From Cytobacillus suaedae (GTDB taxonomy: Bacteria > Bacillota > Bacilli > Bacillales > Bacillaceae_L): a stretch of DNA of 64,000 nt. The stretch spans positions 3,125,001 through 3,189,000 of the forward strand of contig CP063163.1 in the NCBI GenBank assembly GCA_014960805.1. Reading direction: 5' to 3'. Below the pieces are notes generated by a model, which ran no database searches, was not told the DNA's origin, and saw nothing but the letters and a program-made list of their open reading frames with translations. Both the position numbers and the translations under genes were made by a program. Shown here one piece after another: positions 23,622 through 33,221 of this stretch; within the stretch, counting starts at the first letter, position 1; each line of letters opens with the position of its first letter.

Positions 23622-25442
23622 TTATACTATTAATTCCACTTGTTTCACTTGTTCAAGTTGTTTACTCAATAAATTATTAAAGACACTTTCCTTTTCCATT
23701 ATTAGATTCTGATAGCTTCCTTGTTGAATGACTCTACCTTTTTCAAGAACTATTACCTGATCCGCATTTCGGATGGTGGATAGTCGGTGGGCTATAACAA
23801 CGATTGTCATTTTCCCATGTAATTGTTCTATAGCTTCTTGAATTTTCGATTCATTATCAGAATCCAAAGAACTAGTTGCTTCATCTAAAATTAATATGGA
23901 TGGCTTTCTTAGGATAGCTCGGGCTAAAACAATTCTTTGACGTTCTCCCCCTGAAAGCTTTATGCCACGATCTCCAATTTGAGTATCTAAGCCTTTTGGA
24001 AGATTTCGGGCAAATTCTGCTGCTGATGCAAACCTAATTGCTTCCCATAATTCATTTTCAGTGGCATCTTTCTTTACTAGTAACAAGTTATCTCTTAAAC
24101 TACCGTTAAATAAGAATGGATCCTGAGGAACATAACCGATAGAATGCCTTAAAGACAATAAGGTTTCATCATTTATCTTTACTCCATCTATTAGAACTTC
24201 TCCACTATCAGGCTTATTAAGTCCTAATAATATATCAACCAAAGTACTTTTTCCTGCACCAGACTTACCAACAATTGCCGTCATTTTATTAGCTGGAATA
24301 AAAAAGTTGATATTCTCTAAAGAATATACAGGTTCTTCCTTATGATATTTAAAACTAAGGTTTTGACACTCTAAACCATCCTTTAATTTTAAAGAAGTAC
24401 CTGTATCGTTTGTTTTTATAGATGAAGCAAATTCTAGTGCTTCTTTACATTCACCTTGTAGAGTAAAGATGAATTTAAAAGCAGGAATTGCCAAAGCAAT
24501 ATTTTGTAGATTTGATTGAATCCCAGTGAACCTTGGCCATAGACGCGAAAAGATTAATATGATTAACAATAGTTGTTCAAACCGTGCTTGAAACAATTGA
24601 ACGGAGAGAAAAATAAAAATACTTATAAAAAAGCCAGAAGCTACTTTGTAATAGAGCTGTGATTTTGTAATCATACTTACATAATCCATTTGCTCCTTAC
24701 TCATTCGTCTTGTTAATGATTCTAGCCAAATTAAGTGAGATTCTTCTAATGTATTACTCTTTATATCTTTAATACCGTTTAATTGATCAGTAATTCCTCC
24801 CAAATACTCCTGTGCATGAATGGAGGATTTATTCCCTAGTTCCTTTGATTCCTTTATAAATTTTTTTGAGAATAAACTAAGTAGTAATCCACAAGTAATA
24901 ACAAAAAGAGTAAGTACTGGAGACAGCCACAAAGCGATTCCAATCTGTATTAATGTAAACACAAAGCTTGATAATAACTGAATACTTAAATTTACTCCAC
25001 CTATTACTCGTGCCAGCTCCGTGGTTAGCAAATTGAGTAAATCTGATTTTCTTTTCTTTAGAAAGAAAGACCAATTAGACATTAACAGCGAACTATATAT
25101 ATCTAACCTTAAATTACGGCAAAACGTTTCTCGTATAGAAACCTGCCTGATAGTTAAGTTTCTTTGCAGCAAATTTTGCACTACTATAATAAAAAAGTAT
25201 AAGGAAAGGACAATTAGTAAGCTAATGGATGTGGGTAATACCATAAAGAAATTTGATATTTCTTCTAATTGGGGAATTTTATTTGTAGTATCAAAAATTC
25301 CGCTAATAGTTAACAAAGGTACTAATAGTAAAATACTAACTCCCTCTAATAATCCAATCATTACACTTCCAAGTAAATTCAAAAGTAATATAGCTCCGGA
25401 CATCTTATATAACTTTTTGACATAATAAAGTACATACTCCAT
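23622..25442 (-). CDS. Lasso peptide ABC exporter (D protein)
   Basis: A 606-residue fused permease-ATPase. Six membrane helices span about residues 15-320; the ATPase shows Walker A GKSGAGKSTLVDILLG, signature LSGGERQR, Walker B ILILDEATSSLD and the H-loop IAHRLST. There is no peptidase domain. It is adjacent to the nucleotidyltransferase gene (3 bases apart), in the operon that begins with the lasso cyclase, so the likely cargo is the mature lasso peptide; export also gives immunity in such clusters. Confidence 0.88.
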   Translation of the reverse strand: MEYVLYYVKKLYKMSGAILLLNLLGSVMIGLLEGVSILLLVPLLTISGIFDTTNKIPQLEEISNFFMVLPTSISLLIVLSLYFFIIVVQNLLQRNLTIRQVSIRETFCRNLRLDIYSSLLMSNWSFFLKKRKSDLLNLLTTELARVIGGVNLSIQLLSSFVFTLIQIGIALWLSPVLTLFVITCGLLLSLFSKKFIKESKELGNKSSIHAQEYLGGITDQLNGIKDIKSNTLEESHLIWLESLTRRMSKEQMDYVSMITKSQLYYKVASGFFISIFIFLSVQLFQARFEQLLLIILIFSRLWPRFTGIQSNLQNIALAIPAFKFIFTLQGECKEALEFASSIKTNDTGTSLKLKDGLECQNLSFKYHKEEPVYSLENINFFIPANKMTAIVGKSGAGKSTLVDILLGLNKPDSGEVLIDGVKINDETLLSLRHSIGYVPQDPFLFNGSLRDNLLLVKKDATENELWEAIRFASAAEFARNLPKGLDTQIGDRGIKLSGGERQRIVLARAILRKPSILILDEATSSLDSDNESKIQEAIEQLHGKMTIVVIAHRLSTIRNADQVIVLEKGRVIQQGSYQNLIMEKESVFNNLLSKQLEQVKQVELIV

Positions 25443-25445
25443 TTT

Positions 25446-26627
25446 TTAACCCCTCTTTCCAAGTAGAATTGTATTCCGTCTGTATCTAAATAACCATAAA
25501 AACGGTCTTAACGGAAAATATAAAAAATGAAGAGGTTTTGGTAGTGGTAAAGTCTTCAAATCAGTTGAATATGGATGTAAGCAGCTTAAAAAAAACAAAA
25601 TCTTCTGTTTGACAGTCTTTAATGACATAAGATATCTACCGTGGTATACAGATATATCCTTATCTAATGGTTCTGAATGTAGATTAATTTCCCTTTCAAA
25701 ATAAAAAAGAGTTCTTTGTGCCAACAGTATAGGTTTCCTACCATCCATTAATTTTTGCAAATTGGCTGGAATAGTTGTGCCTAAGATAGATGATGTCAAA
25801 ATTAATGCCTGTCCGGCTAGATGGCTAGATTGATATTTTCTTAACAGGGGCAATAATAGGTCTGAATCTATACCTTGATTTACTATTTTTTTAATATCAA
25901 GAAGCCACCGAAGACGTGACCAACCATGTCTTGCTCCATGAGATACAAGAAATACAAACAAATCTTCAACACCTAAGTAACAGACAGGATTGCTTCCGGT
26001 GATATCACTTTCTCTTCTTCTTTTCCATAACTCGTTAAAAGTAGGTTCTACTCCTGGTCCTGGACCTAGTCTCCAATGAAGCTCGAATTTAATTCCCTTC
26101 TCCGGATGAAAAAATGTTAGATGGTGATGTCTCCATTTCCAATCATTTAATATAGTTTCGATATAGTCCTCTTTTACATATCCAAGTTCAAGAAGCATTT
26201 TTTCTGCCAATTTTAAATCTTCAATTGGTATTAATACATCTATATCGCATGAAGTCCTTAGGGAAATGTCTCCATATAAACTTTTAGCAAGAATAGGTCC
26301 TTTCAAAAATAAAAGAGGAATATTACACAAGTTAAAAGCAGTATTAATATGTTTCATTTCTGCAATAAAGTGAAGCATTTTAATCGTACTGGATTTATAT
26401 TGTTGTAATAATACCTGATGAACCCTAGATGGAATACAATTGAGTGCCTTTATTTTAGGATAAATATATGAAAAAACACGATGATGAATGGAAAGATTAA
26501 TTAAATGATCCCAATTGTAACTATCCTCATTAATCGTCATTTCTTTTAAAATAGTTTGTTCTTTATTAATGATATCAAAAATTAATATGAGTTCCTTAGA
26601 GACATTTCTTAAATCCAATTTTTTCAC
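25446..26627 (-). CDS. Nucleotidyltransferase family protein of lasso cluster
   Basis: A 393-residue protein with the NTF motif LFLKGPILAKSLYGD then RTSCDIDVLIP at about 122-132 (metal-binding Asp pair). Homologues in pseudomycoidin-type clusters are reported to modify the phosphorylated lasso peptide further; the exact donor here is unknown. It lies between the kinase and the exporter genes. The extra C-terminal basic region (RPFLWLFRYRRN) may associate with the membrane. Paralogue at 17810-18808. Confidence 0.78.
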   Translation of the reverse strand: MKKLDLRNVSKELILIFDIINKEQTILKEMTINEDSYNWDHLINLSIHHRVFSYIYPKIKALNCIPSRVHQVLLQQYKSSTIKMLHFIAEMKHINTAFNLCNIPLLFLKGPILAKSLYGDISLRTSCDIDVLIPIEDLKLAEKMLLELGYVKEDYIETILNDWKWRHHHLTFFHPEKGIKFELHWRLGPGPGVEPTFNELWKRRRESDITGSNPVCYLGVEDLFVFLVSHGARHGWSRLRWLLDIKKIVNQGIDSDLLLPLLRKYQSSHLAGQALILTSSILGTTIPANLQKLMDGRKPILLAQRTLFYFEREINLHSEPLDKDISVYHGRYLMSLKTVKQKILFFLSCLHPYSTDLKTLPLPKPLHFLYFPLRPFLWLFRYRRNTILLGKRG

Positions 26628-26705
26628 CCTTTAGTGGTTCATAATTTCTTCACACATTCCTTATCCATATGACAAGTTCATAAATAATAATAAAAGCAAA
26701 TCATA

Positions 26706-27632
26706 TTATTCTCCAGATCTAATTGTCTCTATAATCATATCCATTAGTTGGTTGACACTGAAGCCTATTTCAGGTCTTTCTAACTTACAAAAATTAATGT
26801 GGCTTGATAGTAATGAAGAAGCTTTAAAGTGCCAATCTGTTAAAGATTGTTTTGGTATTAAAAATTGACGATATGTATGGCGATACAACTTATGTAATTG
26901 CTCTAGCTTTGATAATTGTACTAGTTTAGGCTTATCTGTATTGGTTATAGTCAGCTCAAAAACTCCTGCTAACGGTACTGGCTTTAATGAGAAGCCATTC
27001 TCTACAGGTACCGCAAACTTATTTTCTCGCTCAAACAATGGCTTGAAATCTTTATTGTCCATTCCTAGTGCAGTTAAGCTTTGTTCCCACAGTTTTTGTT
27101 GGGGATAAGATGGTAATACATAGGGAATTCCCTTTTCGTTAGATAGAGAAACAGCTATCACATCATCACTTAAAAATGAGTAACCATTTGATATAAATGT
27201 GGAAGCAAGAGTTGATTTTCCAGCTCCGGAGTTTCCAACAATTGCATAGGCTTTCCCATATATTGACACAGCACTACCATGTAAAGGGAGTATTTTCTTT
27301 TGCATTAATATGGTACCCATACAAGTTCCTAAAATATATAAACGGATCTTATTTTCGTCTGAGCCCTTAAATGGTGATACGATAACTCTTTCCCCGTCTT
27401 CAATAAGAAATATGGCTGTATTTGGTACTTTAAATAAAACATAGTTAGGTTTTACAACTACATTGCTATCATTACCGTTCGTCTTCCAAACATTTTCTAA
27501 TTCCCCATGGACTATGCTTACATCTAAATAGTCTACAGATATTTCAGGTTCAATTAACTCTGGCATAAAAAAATCACTTTCTACAACTAATCCAAATGTT
27601 TTGTATCTAAACTTTTGCAACAATTCTCTCAT
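26706..27632 (-). CDS. HPr kinase-like lasso peptide kinase
   Basis: A 308-residue kinase related to the C-terminal half of HPr kinase: PLHGSAVSI, P-loop VGNSGAGKSTLAS and the SDDVIAV motif with the catalytic Asp. In paeninodin biosynthesis the homologous enzyme phosphorylates the C-terminal serine of the precursor; the precursor here also ends in Ser (S45). It is separated from the precursor by a terminator-like hairpin, which should make kinase expression lower than precursor expression. Confidence 0.85.
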   Translation of the reverse strand: MRELLQKFRYKTFGLVVESDFFMPELIEPEISVDYLDVSIVHGELENVWKTNGNDSNVVVKPNYVLFKVPNTAIFLIEDGERVIVSPFKGSDENKIRLYILGTCMGTILMQKKILPLHGSAVSIYGKAYAIVGNSGAGKSTLASTFISNGYSFLSDDVIAVSLSNEKGIPYVLPSYPQQKLWEQSLTALGMDNKDFKPLFERENKFAVPVENGFSLKPVPLAGVFELTITNTDKPKLVQLSKLEQLHKLYRHTYRQFLIPKQSLTDWHFKASSLLSSHINFCKLERPEIGFSVNQLMDMIIETIRSGE

Positions 27633-27661
27633 TATTATTCACTCCAAATAACATAACTTAG

Positions 27662-27699
27662 AATTAAAATAAAACCCTTATATACATTAAATATAAGGG
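27662..27699 (-). terminator. Terminator/attenuator after lasso precursor
   Basis: CCCTTATAT (27675-27683) pairs with ATATAAGGG (27691-27699), and on the minus strand a T-rich run follows (TTTTATTTT). Partial termination here would give many precursor transcripts and fewer copies of the modifying genes, a known design in RiPP operons. Confidence 0.75.
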
Positions 27700-27715
27700 C
27701 CCGTTAAGTAGTATA

Positions 27716-27853
27716 TTAACTATAATGAACCACGTCAGTTACTGGAGCATCCGGGTCTGGTTGTACAGCATCCGGAGTTCTAACTCCAGGTCCAGCCATT
27801 GTCATACAAACATCTAGTACCTCTAGCTCAGGCTTTTTCCATTGCATTTTCAT
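27716..27853 (-). CDS. Lasso peptide precursor, paeninodin type
   Basis: A 45-residue precursor too short for most gene finders. The leader (about 19 residues) has W5-K-K-P8 in place of the usual YxxP and ELEVLDVC, with Thr18 at position -2. The predicted core starts at A20: A-G-P-G-V-R-T-P-D28, so ring closure between Ala1 and Asp9 is predicted, as in paeninodin, and continues with QPDPD and a C-terminal HYS. The final Ser is the expected kinase target. AAAGGGGGTGA, an almost perfect ribosome-binding site, precedes the ATG. It follows the cyclase gene by 14 bases. Confidence 0.9.
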   Translation of the reverse strand: MKMQWKKPELEVLDVCMTMAGPGVRTPDAVQPDPDAPVTDVVHYS

Positions 27854-27867
27854 ATATTCACCCCCTT

Positions 27868-29811
27868 TCAAAAGGTTTTTAAGAATCTGTAAACTATTAA
27901 GCTTTTCATTAGCATTTTAAAGTCAAGTTCAAAAACATCTTCTTGTTTTGCACCATTAACGAATTTAACAATAAATTCTTTTAGAACAGGAACATTTAAG
28001 TAATAAGATGCCTGTGGATCATTTGTTATTTTTTCGAGCTCATCTATAAACTGATTCCATTCCGGAAGCATTCGATAAATCCCATCTGTACCTTGAATAC
28101 CCCGTGTTTTCTGGTTTAGTCTGATATTATCCGGTAGAAGCCCTTTTGTTGCACGTCTAATCAATGCTCGGTCCAAACCATTCTGAACGTATTGACCTTC
28201 AGGTACCGATAAACAAAATTTAACCACTCTTAAATCATTTGTTGGGTCCCGGTCCCATACTTTATAACGAAGGGATAATTTTGTTGAATACGTGCCGTTT
28301 ATATTCCAATAGTACAGGTTCTGAAACTGTATCTTTCTAACTGCATATGCATCAGTAATCGAATGGCCAGTTAAATCAACCTTTTGTTCCCTTAATTTTT
28401 CGTATACGTTTAACTCTCTGGCAAATTCAGGATTTATCATGATTGGAAAAACACTATTCTTAATATCATTTCTATCCGAATTAAACATAGAAACTGAAGA
28501 AAGAATTTTAGTTTTAATTCCCGGTACGAGTCTAGATCTTCCTGTTCCTATGTTTCTACTATAAAGACATAATTCTCTAAGCATTTTTAACCATTGAAAC
28601 TTTTTAAAAAGCTGGACCTGATAATCTATTGCCGGCCCCCAGGATACCGTCCAGTTTCCTCTTTGTCCATTTAATAGAACAGCAACATCTTTTTCAAATG
28701 CTTTTTCATAAATCCCACTTAACCAAAAAGAATTTTCAAAGAACTTATATGGCATTTCGAGGGTTTCAATCCAATCATCTATTACAGAAAACGGATTACT
28801 TTCAGGAAAACTATAATAGTTATCCTCAATATTCCCCGTAAATTCTACTGTTGATTTAATAAGAGCTCTTTCGTTAGCTATTCTGCTTTTAGGGGTCCAA
28901 CTATTAAATCCATCAACTGGCACATAGCTAAATGTTTGTAGCTTTTTTCCTTCTTCTTTTAATGATCTTGCAGCAATGCTTGCTACTGAACCAGAATCCA
29001 ATCCACCACTTAAATGCCCACCGACATTTCTATGTGTACGTAAACGAGATTTAACTGCTTCTTTATATACATCTAGGAAAGCTTCCTCATATTCACTGTT
29101 AGATCGTAATTTTAATTTGTGTTTATAATCTAAATGACAATATCTTTTTAGCTTCACATCACCACCAACTACAGTAATGGAGTGTGATGGAGGTAACTGA
29201 TGAATATTTTTATACACAGTAGAAGATGTATCAACTGATTCAAAATTCCAAGGAATTGCTAGATATTCAGCTAACCACACTTCATTTAGTTGCTTTTTTA
29301 TAAAGGGCAACGAAAATAATGGCTTAATAACTGTACAAAATGAGAAGTTATTCTCATTGCTGAAATAATACATGGTTCTACTACCCGAGAAATCCCTAGC
29401 TCCAAAAAGTTTTTGTCTTGCCCCATCCCATATAAAGAAGGCAAAATCTCCTACAAGGTACTCTGGGGTACTTTCCCCCCAATACTGATAAGCTTCCAAT
29501 ATTAGTTGACTGTCAGTTATTTCTTTTTGTCTCTCTGATTTTATATGTAATCGATTAAATAACTCCTCGCGATTATCAATAATTGCATCAGAAACAATGG
29601 CTAAATCTCTTTCACTATTGAAGTAGGGAATTACTTCTCCGATTGACTCAGGTGTGATCCATTGATGGAGGCATCCAAAGAATTTATTGTTCAATAATAT
29701 TGCTCTCATATCATCTGCAGGAAACTTGCTTAAGGAATTAATTATTTCATCTATATGGACCTGAGAGACAGGTTCATTATTCCAGTTTATTGATCCGAAG
29801 ATTGCACTCAT
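27868..29811 (-). CDS. Lasso cyclase (asparagine synthetase-like, C protein)
   Basis: A 647-residue homologue of asparagine synthetase B. The C-terminal synthetase domain has the PP-loop GGHLSGGLDSGSVAS (about 250-265), which adenylates the Asp side chain for macrolactam formation. The N-terminal glutaminase-like domain begins MSAIFGSINW and lacks the Cys2 needed for glutamine hydrolysis, typical of lasso cyclases. The ATG at 29811 follows GGAGGA; the frame extends 18 bases further. It is the first gene of the cluster, unusually placed before the precursor. Confidence 0.9.
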   Translation of the reverse strand: MSAIFGSINWNNEPVSQVHIDEIINSLSKFPADDMRAILLNNKFFGCLHQWITPESIGEVIPYFNSERDLAIVSDAIIDNREELFNRLHIKSERQKEITDSQLILEAYQYWGESTPEYLVGDFAFFIWDGARQKLFGARDFSGSRTMYYFSNENNFSFCTVIKPLFSLPFIKKQLNEVWLAEYLAIPWNFESVDTSSTVYKNIHQLPPSHSITVVGGDVKLKRYCHLDYKHKLKLRSNSEYEEAFLDVYKEAVKSRLRTHRNVGGHLSGGLDSGSVASIAARSLKEEGKKLQTFSYVPVDGFNSWTPKSRIANERALIKSTVEFTGNIEDNYYSFPESNPFSVIDDWIETLEMPYKFFENSFWLSGIYEKAFEKDVAVLLNGQRGNWTVSWGPAIDYQVQLFKKFQWLKMLRELCLYSRNIGTGRSRLVPGIKTKILSSVSMFNSDRNDIKNSVFPIMINPEFARELNVYEKLREQKVDLTGHSITDAYAVRKIQFQNLYYWNINGTYSTKLSLRYKVWDRDPTNDLRVVKFCLSVPEGQYVQNGLDRALIRRATKGLLPDNIRLNQKTRGIQGTDGIYRMLPEWNQFIDELEKITNDPQASYYLNVPVLKEFIVKFVNGAKQEDVFELDFKMLMKSLIVYRFLKTF

Positions 29812-29873
29812 TATTTCCTCCTGCACCATTCAATAAAGCCTATTCTTTATATAGTCTAATTTATCTTTTATTT

Positions 29874-29889
29874 GTTCTTTTTAAAGAAC
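29874..29889. promoter_or_regulatory. Candidate SinR-type operator upstream of lasso operon
   Basis: GTTCTTTTTAAAGAAC, an inverted repeat with 7-bp arms, 63 bases upstream of the cyclase start. Suggests that lasso production belongs to the SinR-family regulon. Confidence 0.6.
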
Positions 29890-29958
29890 ATCTATTGATA
29901 ATTTAACATCTATTACTGGGTGTGTCAATTCTTATTCGAGAAATAAATTTAAACATTT

Positions 29959-30199
29959 TCATTTCTTAATGTTCCTTTTAGTGCTATGCAACTGCTGGTA
30001 TAGTTTACTAGCAAAAATACAATTTGGATATTCTAGGATGGCCGGCAGGTTATTAATAATTATATTCTTTATTCTTCTATTAATTTCTTTTAACCAATTT
30101 AAATTTATAAATATTGCTCTTTACTTTTAGTTCTGCACTAGTTTCTCTCTCATGTTTTATGTCACCAAATAATTCATACCAGCTATAACAATTATTAGG
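29959..30199 (-). pseudogene. Possible gene remnant between lasso and glycan genes
   Basis: The 390-base gap before the lasso operon is mostly AT-rich, but two adjoining minus-strand frames read like protein: about 39 codons from 30199 (with NCYSWYELFGDIKHERETSA) ending in a stop, continued in another frame by about 50 codons (NNLPAILEYPNCIFASKLYQ) ending at 29959. Neither has a start. This looks like the frameshifted tail of a lost gene. I cannot name the family. Confidence 0.3.
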
Positions 30200-30219
30200 T
30201 AATTTAAATCCCTATAACA

Positions 30220-31104
30220 CTAATTCTTAGGAAATTTTACTATGATATACCTATTAAGTAATACACCAAAAGGAATGGCAGCAATTGTTAGAAACTTTTT
30301 AGGTGAGTGTTTTATTAAACCTTCACTTTTTGCAAATAAACAACAAGAAACATAATGAATAGCCTGCTTAAATTTATATTGAAATGATGTGTTTGGTAAT
30401 TTCATCATTTCTTTCCGATAAAACATAAACCCCTTTGGACTATTTTTATACTGTTTTAATATGTTCTTAGACGACCCGTCTGGAAGATACTCTACTATAC
30501 AAAGTGGTTCATTCATAAGAAGCATTTCACACTCCTGATCTAGCATAAAATACTTATAGGATAGTGGAACTAACTTCTCATTTTGATAGATAGGATAAGG
30601 GTATTTCTTTGTAAGTATCGTCCGATAAACAAGCTTTTTATCTCCTTTAACACCATGTTTATGATAAAGGTTAAATAATGTAGAACGCTTGATATCCTTA
30701 GGCAGTTCTGTCCCAATCAATTCCATCTTATGATTACAATCGAGACCGATTATGCCCCCGACATCTGGACTTCCATGTTTTCTCCAAAATGAAACAATAT
30801 TTTCTACAGCATCATCAGGCATATAATCATCACTATCAATGCATACATTTAATTCTGTATCAATTATGCTATATGCAGTATTATGAGCTCCATGCATCCC
30901 TTGATTTTCCTGTAGTGCATATCGAATTGTTATGACTCTCTCTTCTATCCAACTTCTTACTAAATCTTCCGTGTTATCCGATGACCCATCATCGATAATT
31001 AGCCAAATAAACTCTTTATTCGTTTGTCTTTTTAGACTCTCATAACATTTATGAAGAATATATGCTCTATTAAAAGTTGGTGTAAATACCGTCAAAAGTG
31101 CCAA
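30220..31104 (-). CDS. Glycosyltransferase family 2
   Basis: A 294-residue GT-A enzyme: N-terminal TVFTPTFNRAYIL, IIDDGSSDNTEDL and the metal-binding DSDD in NVCIDSDDYMPDD (about 90-95). It should transfer a sugar from a nucleotide donor to a lipid-linked oligosaccharide on the cytosolic face. Acceptor and donor cannot be told from sequence. It is the last gene of a minus-strand run with the GT4 and epimerase genes (6-base gap to the next). Confidence 0.85.
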   Translation of the reverse strand: MALLTVFTPTFNRAYILHKCYESLKRQTNKEFIWLIIDDGSSDNTEDLVRSWIEERVITIRYALQENQGMHGAHNTAYSIIDTELNVCIDSDDYMPDDAVENIVSFWRKHGSPDVGGIIGLDCNHKMELIGTELPKDIKRSTLFNLYHKHGVKGDKKLVYRTILTKKYPYPIYQNEKLVPLSYKYFMLDQECEMLLMNEPLCIVEYLPDGSSKNILKQYKNSPKGFMFYRKEMMKLPNTSFQYKFKQAIHYVSCCLFAKSEGLIKHSPKKFLTIAAIPFGVLLNRYIIVKFPKN

Positions 31105-31110
31105 GAACTA

Positions 31111-32220
31111 TCACCTCGCTTTTGTTAGATAAAAATCCTGTAGCCAGCTTGCTGTCGTTTTTATATCATAACCTTTGTCTCTTAATTGTTTCTGGTAAAA
31201 ATTAGATTGTTCTTTCTTTTCAGCTTTAATAGCCTCTAGTTCACTTACCCAAATATCAATGCGATTTAGTTTTAAGAACTTAATTAAATTTAACCCTAAA
31301 TCAACTTCTGTTGTTATTTCATCTGAAATGACACAAGGAATTCCTGCCGCCTGTGCTTCTATAAGTGTTACTGGTAGACCCTCATGTAGAGAAGGGAATA
31401 AAAAGATATCAAAGACTTGTAGTAATTGATGGACATCACTTCTTACACCTAAAAACATTACTTTATCTTGTATCTCTAATTCTTTTACTCTAGTCTCAAT
31501 ATCTCTTCTAAGTACACCATCTCCACAAAGTAGAAGGATTGAATTTGGCCTTTCTTTAACAAATTGTGCAAAAATCTCAATTAAAAATTGATGATTTTTT
31601 TGTTTTGTAAATCTACCTACATGCCCTATAACAAGTTGATCATTAATCCCTAATTCTTCTCTTTTCTTCTTTCTAACCTCTGGAGAATACATAAATACTT
31701 CTGGCTCTATTCCGTTATTAAGTAGTTTTACTTCTTTAGATTTATTACCAAATAACCATTCGGCAGCAGCTTGTGAACAAGCAAATTGATAATCAGTGTT
31801 TCTTGGTATATATAGGCTTGAATACCACTTATAACCCTTTGCCAAGAAGCTACCTTCACCACCAGTATTATGGCTATGAGTAATACAGTACTTAATTCCA
31901 TGCTTTTTAGCAGCCCTTGTTACTAGTCCACTCATTTTATTTAAATGAGTATGTACTATTAGATAGTTAGGATGTGTTGAGAAGAAGTTGTTTAGAGAGT
32001 TAATATATCCAAAGTGTCCAACTTCATTTACATATGGAATTCGAAAAACAGTTCCACCTAACTCCTCGATCTCTTTATCAAATACACCTTCTTTACATGT
32101 TAGAAAATCAAATTGAACTTTAGTTCGATCAATATTACGATAGAGATTCATAATGAGCGTTTCAGCCCCACCTCTATTCATATTTACTACAACATGTAAA
32201 ATTCTTATAGGTTTGCTCAC
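31111..32220 (-). CDS. Glycosyltransferase family 4 (EpsF-like)
   Basis: A 369-residue GT-B enzyme. N-terminal RILHVVVNMNRGGAETLIMNL is typical of EpsF-type enzymes; the C-terminal domain has FLFPSLHEGLPVTLIEAQAAG with the EX7E motif that grips the donor. The start is a GTG at 32220 placed six bases after GAGGGG; the open frame extends 21 bases beyond. It acts in the same glycan pathway as its neighbours. Confidence 0.85.
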   Translation of the reverse strand: MSKPIRILHVVVNMNRGGAETLIMNLYRNIDRTKVQFDFLTCKEGVFDKEIEELGGTVFRIPYVNEVGHFGYINSLNNFFSTHPNYLIVHTHLNKMSGLVTRAAKKHGIKYCITHSHNTGGEGSFLAKGYKWYSSLYIPRNTDYQFACSQAAAEWLFGNKSKEVKLLNNGIEPEVFMYSPEVRKKKREELGINDQLVIGHVGRFTKQKNHQFLIEIFAQFVKERPNSILLLCGDGVLRRDIETRVKELEIQDKVMFLGVRSDVHQLLQVFDIFLFPSLHEGLPVTLIEAQAAGIPCVISDEITTEVDLGLNLIKFLKLNRIDIWVSELEAIKAEKKEQSNFYQKQLRDKGYDIKTTASWLQDFYLTKAR

Positions 32221-32233
32221 TGATATCCCCTCT

Positions 32234-33220
32234 TTATACATACATCCCTAACTCTTCTTTATACCACTCGATTGCTGCGTCGATTCCTCTTTCGAAGCTC
32301 CACTCGGGATCATAACCTAACATTCCTTTAGCTTTAGAAATATCAGCGTTGCTATGTCTAATATCTCCTATTCGGGGTGGTCCGAAAATAGGTTGAATAT
32401 CTTTACCTAAAGCATTCACAAGATGATTATAAATATCAATTAAGTATTCCCTACCTCCGTAAGCGATATTATAAACTTGTCCTGCTGCTTCACTATCAGC
32501 CTTGCAAGCTTTTAGATTGGCCTCAATTACATTTTCAATATACGTAAAGTCCCTACTTTGATTTCCATCACCATTAATTGTAGGAGACTCATTATTTAAT
32601 AATTGTTTAAGAAATTTTGGTATCACTGCTGCATAAGCACCATTTGGATCTTGTCTCCTACCGAATACATTAAAGTATCTTAAACCATAAGTGTCTAGTC
32701 CATAAAGCTTTGTATACAGCCTTGCATATTCCTCGTTTGACTTTTTAGTAAGTGCATAAGGGGACAAAATATTGCCTTCTCTTCCTTCTAATTTAGGTAA
32801 ATTAGGCTCGTCACCATATACCGAAGAGCTGGAAGCATAGACTACCTTTTTTACACCATTTTGTCTTGCCGCTTCAAATATATTTAACGTACCTTTTATA
32901 TTAATTTCTTCATATTTCAAAGGCATTTCAATACTTCTTGGTACACTCCCCCAAGCTGCTTGATGTAGAACATAATCAATTCCTTCACAAGCTTTCATAC
33001 ATGTAGTAATGTCTCGAATATCTCCTTCTATAAATTCATAGTTAGGGTGATGACGGAAGAGATCTACATTTTCCATTTTCCCAGTTGAAAGATCATCCAT
33101 TCCTCTAACTTGATACCCTAAATTTAGAATTGCCTCAACTAAATTTGATCCAATAAATCCTGCTGCACCCGTCACTAAAAATTTAGAACCTTCTGAAAAT
33201 TTAACGTTTTGATATCCCAT
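32234..33220 (-). CDS. UDP-HexNAc(A) 4-epimerase, TviC/WbpP-like
   Basis: A 328-residue extended SDR: NAD-binding VTGAAGFIGSNLVEA, catalytic SSSSVYGD and YALTKK (Y-x3-K). Sequence features such as RYFNVFGRRQDPNGAYAAVIP fit the UDP-GlcNAc(A) 4-epimerase group. Together with the dehydrogenase upstream it would make UDP-GalNAcA, as in the Vi-antigen pathway. The ATG at 33220 follows GGAGGTTATAAG. It starts just after the dehydrogenase stop. Confidence 0.85.
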   Translation of the reverse strand: MGYQNVKFSEGSKFLVTGAAGFIGSNLVEAILNLGYQVRGMDDLSTGKMENVDLFRHHPNYEFIEGDIRDITTCMKACEGIDYVLHQAAWGSVPRSIEMPLKYEEINIKGTLNIFEAARQNGVKKVVYASSSSVYGDEPNLPKLEGREGNILSPYALTKKSNEEYARLYTKLYGLDTYGLRYFNVFGRRQDPNGAYAAVIPKFLKQLLNNESPTINGDGNQSRDFTYIENVIEANLKACKADSEAAGQVYNIAYGGREYLIDIYNHLVNALGKDIQPIFGPPRIGDIRHSNADISKAKGMLGYDPEWSFERGIDAAIEWYKEELGMYV

Positions 33221-33221
33221 C

